DNA of 9,779 nucleotides, from assembly GCA_028822475.1 (NCBI GenBank), contig JAPKDT010000066.1, forward strand, positions 1 through 9,779, written 5' to 3'. The position numbers and the translations under genes were made by a program. The stretch comes from SAR324 cluster bacterium. Its GTDB lineage: Bacteria > SAR324 > NAC60-12. Under the pieces are notes generated by a model, which saw only the letters and a list, made by a program, of their open reading frames with translations, was not told the DNA's origin and searched no databases. Shown here in pieces: positions 4,949 through 9,779 of the stretch (within the stretch, counting starts at the first letter, position 1; each line of letters starts with the position of its first letter).

Positions 4949-6808
4949 ATGTCTTCAGCTCAGTCAATTCCTCTTAGTGATAGTGATTCGGCATTCATTC
5001 CGTTGGTGAAAATACCACCGAAGACAGATAACAAATTTGTCCTGCTCGCTTATTATATCAGGCAGCACTGGCTTTCGTATTCAATCGGAATCCTTGCCGT
5101 TCTGGCAACAAACTGGATTGCAGTCAGTATTCCGGAATATGTGCTTTTGAGTATCGATCTGTTAAATGATGGCTTGCAGGCAAGACAGGATTTGTTGTGG
5201 GAATATCTGCTGATCATGCTTGGACTTGCATTGATCATGATCATTGTAAGGACCTCTTCGCGGATGTTCTTTTTTAATCCAGGACGTGCCATTGAGTGTC
5301 AGATCAAAAATGACATGTTCAAAAAACTGATGGCACTTCAAAAGAATTATTACGAAAAAAATCCTTCCGGAAACATCATCTCACGCATCAATAATGACAT
5401 CACCGGTGTGCGGATGATTTGCGGTTTCGGCCTCATGCAGGCTTTCAATATCACAACCGCGCTTTCGATGACGCCTTATAAAATGTGGCAGCTTTCGCCA
5501 AACCTCACGCTTTACTGCATTATTCCGATTGTTTTAGTATTTACAGTGGTACGTTTGGGTATGCGTGTGCTTGTAGAAAATATGCGGGCACGTATGGAAA
5601 GTCTGCAGCGTCTTTCCGGATTTACCGTTTCCTCCCTTTCAGCAATTGACCTGATTAAAAGTAAAGCTATGCGTGAATGGAGTACCCTCCGTTTCGAGAA
5701 AGAAAATCAGGACATGCTGCGTCGTTCCAAGAAAATCGCCTGGACACGCTCCTTTGTGATGCCGATGTTGAGCAATTTGGAACATTTTTTAAAAATTCTG
5801 GTTTTACTCATCGGTGGAATGATGGTTATTCAGGAAGACTTCACCATAGGCCAGTTAACTGCTTTTATCGCCTATTCCGCATTATTGACTTTCCCACTGA
5901 TGGGACTGGGTTGGGTAACGACCATGTTTCAGCAGGGCTTGATTGGACTGACGAGTATTCAAACTGTTCTGCAACAGGATTTACCACGCGCAAAACTACT
6001 TCCACTTCCGGAACCAAAACGCAAAAAACTTTTTGTGGAAAACGGATTGAGAGTCAAAAACTTGAATTACCGCTATCCTGACGGCAACAAAGATGTCCTC
6101 AGGAAAATTAATTTTACGATCCGTCCCGGACAAATTATTGGGGTGTTAGGGCGGATCGGTTCCGGAAAATCAACTCTGGTCAATGCCTTAAACCGTTATC
6201 TGGACATAAGTCCTGGTTCAATTTTTTTAGGTGAGCAGGACCTTGCCTCTCTCAGTGATAATGACCTCCGCACTTCGGTCAGAACTGTTACTCAGGAACC
6301 ATTTTTGTTTTCTGACACTGTTGAAAATAACGTTACTTTTGCAGATGCAGATTATGATTCCATTGATCCAGAACATTTTCGTGAAATCCTCCGTGCTGCT
6401 GCCCTCGAAACGGAAGTGGCACGATTTCCAAAAAAAGAAAAAACGATGGTTGGTGAAAAGGGAATCATGCTTTCCGGAGGACAGAAACAGAGAATCAGTC
6501 TCGCAAGAGCCATGCTTAAACCTTGTGACCTGTTAATTTTGGATAATGTGCTTTCTGCTGTTGACTACGAAACAGAACGACATCTGTTGCGTGAAATTTA
6601 CAAACTGCTTAAACCGGAAAACAACAAACCGGCCCAGGCAAAAAGCATCATGATCGTCTCTCATCGTGTTACATCTATGGGACAGGCAGATTGGATCTTG
6701 GTGCTGGACGAAGGACAAATAGTGGATCAGGGACTACACGTTGAGTTGATTAAACGACCAGGATATTATCAACAAATGTGGGAACTGCAAAACGACAACA
6801 ATTCTTGA
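4949..6808 (+). CDS. MdlA-type ABC exporter half-transporter with a degenerate catalytic site
   Basis: This is a fused membrane plus ATPase half-exporter of type IV, 619 residues, most like the MdlA/YheI side of heterodimeric exporters. After a polar N-terminus, membrane segments lie at about 43-62, 86-102, 155-175, 186-205, 275-294 and 300-325. The nucleotide-binding domain has Walker A GRIGSGKST (401-409), the Q-loop Gln449, LSGGQ (508-512), Walker B LLILDN (528-533), the D-loop SAVD (536-539) and the H-loop His572. The catalytic Glu position is Asn533 (codon AAT). MdlA-type subunits usually have Asp here, one base away. ATP hydrolysis at the composite site that uses this Walker B should be weak or lost, so a catalytically competent partner is expected. 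No such partner (MdlB-like) is in the window. The ATG follows the mltG stop by 4 nt without a Shine-Dalgarno, which suggests translational coupling. The substrate is unknown; drugs, lipids or peptides are possible. Confidence 0.92.
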   Translation: MSSAQSIPLSDSDSAFIPLVKIPPKTDNKFVLLAYYIRQHWLSYSIGILAVLATNWIAVSIPEYVLLSIDLLNDGLQARQDLLWEYLLIMLGLALIMIIVRTSSRMFFFNPGRAIECQIKNDMFKKLMALQKNYYEKNPSGNIISRINNDITGVRMICGFGLMQAFNITTALSMTPYKMWQLSPNLTLYCIIPIVLVFTVVRLGMRVLVENMRARMESLQRLSGFTVSSLSAIDLIKSKAMREWSTLRFEKENQDMLRRSKKIAWTRSFVMPMLSNLEHFLKILVLLIGGMMVIQEDFTIGQLTAFIAYSALLTFPLMGLGWVTTMFQQGLIGLTSIQTVLQQDLPRAKLLPLPEPKRKKLFVENGLRVKNLNYRYPDGNKDVLRKINFTIRPGQIIGVLGRIGSGKSTLVNALNRYLDISPGSIFLGEQDLASLSDNDLRTSVRTVTQEPFLFSDTVENNVTFADADYDSIDPEHFREILRAAALETEVARFPKKEKTMVGEKGIMLSGGQKQRISLARAMLKPCDLLILDNVLSAVDYETERHLLREIYKLLKPENNKPAQAKSIMIVSHRVTSMGQADWILVLDEGQIVDQGLHVELIKRPGYYQQMWELQNDNNS

Positions 6809-6865
6809 GCAGACCTGAGTGATCTCTTAATCCACTAACTAAAAACATAATCCAGAACTCCTCCT

Positions 6866-8371
6866 TTGATTTCTCTCCAAAAAGTTTCAAACCGCCTCTG
6901 GGACAAACCTATTCTCAAAAACATTACGTGGTCTACAGAGTTCGGACAAAGCTGGGCGATACTTGGTCCAAACGGTGCTGGAAAATCAACGCTGATAAAA
7001 GTCATTCTTGGCCAGCTTCCATACTGCGGAACTATCAAACGTGATGAGCAAATTTACACGTTTGATAAAATAGCACATGTGTCACTTGAACAGCAAAAAA
7101 CACTGGTTGCCCGTGAAGAAAAAAAAGACCGCTACGAGGAATACTGCGGCAAGGAACAGCATTCTTTGAGCGGACATGAATTTATAGATCCTGAAGGAAA
7201 GCAGACAGAAAAACTTCTAAAAACCGCAGAACAGCTTGGGATTGCATCACTCCTGGAAAAACCATTACGGTACTTTTCAAATGGCGAAACACGCAAAACC
7301 CTGATCGCAAAAGCTCTGCTTGCTGACCCGAAACTGTTGATTCTTGATGAACCTTTTGATGGGCTTGATTCTGAATCCGCGGAGTGGTTGTCTAAAAGCA
7401 TTTCAGGACTGATACAAAGTGGCTTAGCGGTTTGGCTGGTGAGCCACCGTTTTGAGGAACTTGTTCCGGAGATTGAACATGTCCTGTGTTTGAAGTCCGG
7501 AAAAATTTTTGCGCAGGGCTTTCGCTCCAAAGTCCTGAGTATGGAAAACTTGGACAGACTTTACGCTGAAGATGAGAGAGTGGAAAATCTTCACGTAAAC
7601 ACAGAGAATACTGAGGAAAAGTTTGAAAGATTAATTCCGCAAAAAGTCCCTGAATCTACCGCGAAAAATAAAAAGCCTCCCTCCATCATCCTGATGCGAG
7701 ACGTAAATGTCCGTTATGGAGAAAACGTGGTGCTGGAAAAATTTAACTGGTCAGTATATCAGGGGGAAAACTGGAAAATTATTGGACCAAACGGCGCGGG
7801 GAAATCGACCTTGCTCAGTTTGATTTCCGGAGACAATCTGCAGGCCTACTCCAATCAAATTTATCTTTTTGGAAAACGACGTGGTACAGGAGAAAGTGTC
7901 TGGGACATAAAACAGCGAATCGGCATGGTTTCACCTGAATTTCAGGTGCGCTACCGTGAAGCTATTTCTGTATTGAAAGTGGTGCTTTCCGGATTTTTTG
8001 ATACGATTGGTTTTTATCAAACAGCTTCGGAAACGCAAAAAAAAACAGCCTTAAACTGGATGAAATTTCTCGAAATATATGAGCTTGCTGAACAGGACTA
8101 CACTCGGCTCTCATACGGACAGCAACGGCTGATCCTGATTGCCAGAGCAATGGTAAAATCACCGCCTCTGCTCATCCTTGATGAGCCTTGTCAGGGATTG
8201 GACCGCACAAACAGGAATCGGGTTCTGGAACTTATCGACCATATCGGTCTGAATTCAGCTACACAAATTCTCTATGTAACTCATACCGCAACGGATCAAC
8301 TGAACTGTCTCAGACATGAATTACGTTTTGAAGTTATCAAGGACGGGACTTTTCGGCAGCATATTTCTTGA
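6866..8371 (+). CDS. ModF-like tandem ABC ATPase (soluble, two nucleotide-binding domains)
   Basis: The product (501 residues; E. coli ModF about 490) consists of two ABC ATPase domains and no membrane segment. Domain 1 has Walker A GPNGAGKST (34-42), a variant signature FSNGE (137-141), Walker B LLILDEP (157-163) and His194. Domain 2 has Walker A at 307-315, signature LSYGQ (415-419), Walker B LLILDEP (435-441) and His473. The phrases SNGETRK, DEPFDGLD, YGQQRL and DEPCQGLD are typical of ModF (PhrA). ModF was named for its place next to the molybdate transport genes, but its role is unclear and no mod genes are seen here. The only start that includes domain 1 is TTG at 6866, because an in-frame stop lies at 6848-6850. 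It has no Shine-Dalgarno; instead CTCCTCCTTT, the complement of one, precedes it. A 57-nt gap separates it from the exporter gene, so the same transcript is likely. ABC-F translation factors are an alternative, but the domain spacing and motifs fit ModF better. Confidence 0.85.
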   Translation: MISLQKVSNRLWDKPILKNITWSTEFGQSWAILGPNGAGKSTLIKVILGQLPYCGTIKRDEQIYTFDKIAHVSLEQQKTLVAREEKKDRYEEYCGKEQHSLSGHEFIDPEGKQTEKLLKTAEQLGIASLLEKPLRYFSNGETRKTLIAKALLADPKLLILDEPFDGLDSESAEWLSKSISGLIQSGLAVWLVSHRFEELVPEIEHVLCLKSGKIFAQGFRSKVLSMENLDRLYAEDERVENLHVNTENTEEKFERLIPQKVPESTAKNKKPPSIILMRDVNVRYGENVVLEKFNWSVYQGENWKIIGPNGAGKSTLLSLISGDNLQAYSNQIYLFGKRRGTGESVWDIKQRIGMVSPEFQVRYREAISVLKVVLSGFFDTIGFYQTASETQKKTALNWMKFLEIYELAEQDYTRLSYGQQRLILIARAMVKSPPLLILDEPCQGLDRTNRNRVLELIDHIGLNSATQILYVTHTATDQLNCLRHELRFEVIKDGTFRQHIS

Positions 8372-8404
8372 GTTAGAGAATTCTACTTTACTTGCGGCTT
8401 AAAC

Positions 8405-9565
8405 TCAAAGGAGAGACGCAATGGCAAAACCGCCTGCAAATGTTCCGATTGCGCTGCCTAAATTTGCAAACATCACAACCAACAGTATCCGCGTAATGTT
8501 GTTATGCCAGAAACCCCGCAGATGAGTTATATCGTCAGCAAGGTTTTCAAAATCACGAACCTGCGGTTTTCGTAAAAAAGCTTCTACTAATCCTGCTACC
8601 CATCCTGCCGCGACTGCGGGGTTAAGCGAAGTGAAAGGCGCGGCCACAAAGGCTGTGGCAATTGTGATTGGATGGCCAAACGCAATTGCAGTACCGATCG
8701 CGGAAAGTGTGCCGTTGATTAAAAACCAACGTTGAATCATTTCGATACTCACATCAGCATCAACTGCGAAAAATCCATATCCGATTAAACCAACTATCAG
8801 ACCAGGTATTCCCCATTTGAGCCAGATACCAAGTTTTCCTGGCGGAGGAACTGTCTCTAATTCGGCTAAATTATGTTCACGCTCCAACTCAGCGGTGAGT
8901 CCTTTAACATGACCTGCTCCAACTACCGCTACAATCCGTTTGCCTGGTGCCTGCCGGATTTTCTCTGCCATAAACTGGTCACGTTCATCAATCAGAATAC
9001 GTTTCATCTCCGGAGACTGCTCTGCCAGCATCTGCATTGCTTCAGAAAGCGCGTCGCTTTCTTTAAGTTTTTCAATTTCCTCTTTGCTTATTTCTTCACG
9101 CATAAACAAACTTGCGATGAGTTGACTCAGCACTTTCATACGTCCCCACAACGGCATCCCTCGCCAGGTTCGCTGCAGGGTTATTTTTACGTCTCTGTCC
9201 GCCAACAATAGTTCCGCGTTCACTCGCTCAGAAGCTTGTGCCGCCGCCAGCATTTCCGCTCCGGGTTTCACTCCAAGTTGAGAGCCCAGTCTTTTTTGAA
9301 ATGCAGTCATGATCAAATTTGCAAACAATAAAAAAGACTTGCCTTCACGCACAACCTTGAAGATGTCCATGTTTTTCCACTGATCTTTATCCATCATTGC
9401 CTGATAACGGGAAGCGCAAAGTTCAATACAAACCGTGTCGGGCTTTTCCTGTTCGATTAGGTTGTTCACTTCATCTACACTTGATTGTGAAATGTGTGCT
9501 GTACCGATGAGCAGGATTTGCTTTTCATCAAGGACAATCTCATGTACATTACCGGAGTTGTTCAT
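8405..9565 (-). CDS. TraB/PrgY-family membrane protein (putative metalloprotease-like)
   Basis: The 386-residue product belongs to the TraB/PrgY/GumN (TIKI-like) family; the name comes from the enterococcal pheromone-shutdown protein. The soluble N-terminal domain has the family motifs in order: GTAHIS (21-26), CIELCASRY with Glu48 and Arg53 (46-54), ADRDVKITLQR (122-132), DERDQFMAEKI (193-203) and VVGAGHVKG (214-222). The two Gly-x-x-His motifs and the Glu are the proposed metal or catalytic residues. The C-terminal third holds about four membrane segments, near 249-268, 282-300, 304-328 and 357-384. The length and layout match chromosomal bacterial and archaeal members of the family (about 390 residues). 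The cellular role is not known for most of them. The ATG at 9565 has no Shine-Dalgarno. The gene converges with the ModF-like gene across 33 nt that contain no clear terminator. Confidence 0.88.
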   Translation of the reverse strand: MNNSGNVHEIVLDEKQILLIGTAHISQSSVDEVNNLIEQEKPDTVCIELCASRYQAMMDKDQWKNMDIFKVVREGKSFLLFANLIMTAFQKRLGSQLGVKPGAEMLAAAQASERVNAELLLADRDVKITLQRTWRGMPLWGRMKVLSQLIASLFMREEISKEEIEKLKESDALSEAMQMLAEQSPEMKRILIDERDQFMAEKIRQAPGKRIVAVVGAGHVKGLTAELEREHNLAELETVPPPGKLGIWLKWGIPGLIVGLIGYGFFAVDADVSIEMIQRWFLINGTLSAIGTAIAFGHPITIATAFVAAPFTSLNPAVAAGWVAGLVEAFLRKPQVRDFENLADDITHLRGFWHNNITRILLVVMFANLGSAIGTFAGGFAIASLL

Positions 9566-9608
9566 TTATGATTCAAGGATGAGGTTCAAAAAAATATTTC
9601 AATCCCTA

Positions 9609-9637
9609 ATTTTAATTTAAATCAAACAAAGGCGCAA
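9609..9637 (-). promoter_or_regulatory. Candidate promoter of the traB-family gene
   Basis: On the minus strand TTGCGC (9632-9637) is followed after 17 nt by TAAAAT (9609-9614, 5/6). Transcription would start near 9602, with a leader of about 37 nt. The -35 resembles that of the mltG promoter (TTGCGT) rather than TTGACA. Confidence 0.4.
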
Positions 9638-9779
9638 AATGTTTTTGCCATTTTTACCGTTGATTCTTGCTTCGAAGGACTTAACCTTACTCTCCGGAGA
9701 ACTCAAACGTCAGGAGCTTATTTAAATAGCGGAGCTCGTTTTAAAGTTCAGCCGTTGTTATAATTATTGATAATTCTTT
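9638..9779. other. Right-end non-coding sequence
   Basis: No open frame of substance is seen here. The stretch contains the short palindrome TCTCCGGAGA (about 9691-9700) and an AT-rich end with a TATAAT-like string near 9757 that lacks a matching -35. It may lead to a gene outside the window. Confidence 0.3.

Noticed and set aside
6750..6867. Perfect AAAGGAGG 12 nt before an ATG on the minus strand, opening a 32-codon frame (6750-6848)
   Set aside because: The frame is antisense to the end of the exporter gene, is short and lacks any motif; the Shine-Dalgarno match is best taken as chance.
8372..8404. Short convergent gap checked for a bidirectional terminator
   Set aside because: It contains only a small GAATTC-centred palindrome and no stable stem with a T-run on either side.
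8873..9211. 112-codon open frame on the plus strand
   Set aside because: It lies entirely antisense to the well-supported traB-family gene and has a Cys/Phe/Ser-rich shadow-frame composition.
1..9779. tRNA, rRNA, CRISPR arrays, insertion sequences, attachment sites
   Set aside because: I saw no cloverleaf, no regularly spaced repeats, no transposase or integrase coding, and no terminal inverted repeats.

Overview
The window is about 9.8 kb of compact, roughly 43% GC bacterial chromosome. A murein lytic transglycosylase (MltG) and a short protein with a signal peptide point to a Gram-negative-type envelope. The gene content would fit a proteobacterium (delta- or SAR324-like), but this is a loose guess because no rRNA or other strong taxonomic marker is present. 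There is no sign of a mobile element, phage gene, tRNA, rRNA or CRISPR array.

Layout, left to right. (1) Positions 1-1990, plus strand: an ABC-2 exporter pair. The ATPase is cut by the left edge, and its stop overlaps the permease start by 8 nt. (2) Positions 2085-2492, minus strand: a 135-residue exported protein of unknown function. (3) A gene-free stretch of about 440 bp holding an inverted repeat, a short direct repeat, a candidate promoter and, at its right end, the rplC terminator. (4) Positions 2935-3555, minus strand: rplC (ribosomal protein L3). It stands alone with its own promoter, leader hairpin and intrinsic terminator, rather than inside the S10 operon. (5) Positions 3862-8371, plus strand: mltG, an MdlA-type ABC exporter half and a ModF-type tandem ABC ATPase, probably one transcription unit from a promoter at 3794-3822. 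(6) Positions 8405-9565, minus strand: a TraB/PrgY-family membrane protein convergent with the ModF-like gene, with a candidate promoter at 9609-9637.

The window carries five ABC nucleotide-binding elements' worth of interest in four domains: one in the ABC-2 ATPase, one in the MdlA-like exporter and two in the ModF-like protein. Most have intact ATPase motifs. The MdlA-like half has Asn where the catalytic Glu should be, so it very probably needs a partner subunit that is not encoded here. MltG acts at the periplasmic face of the inner membrane, where it cleaves nascent glycan strands. The sequence gives no direct functional link between MltG and the two ABC proteins downstream.

No clearly new multi-gene system is visible. 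The points most worth following are the orphan rplC unit, the degenerate exporter half next to mltG, the unknown exported protein with its palindromic upstream region, and the weak or missing Shine-Dalgarno sequences at four of the seven visible starts.
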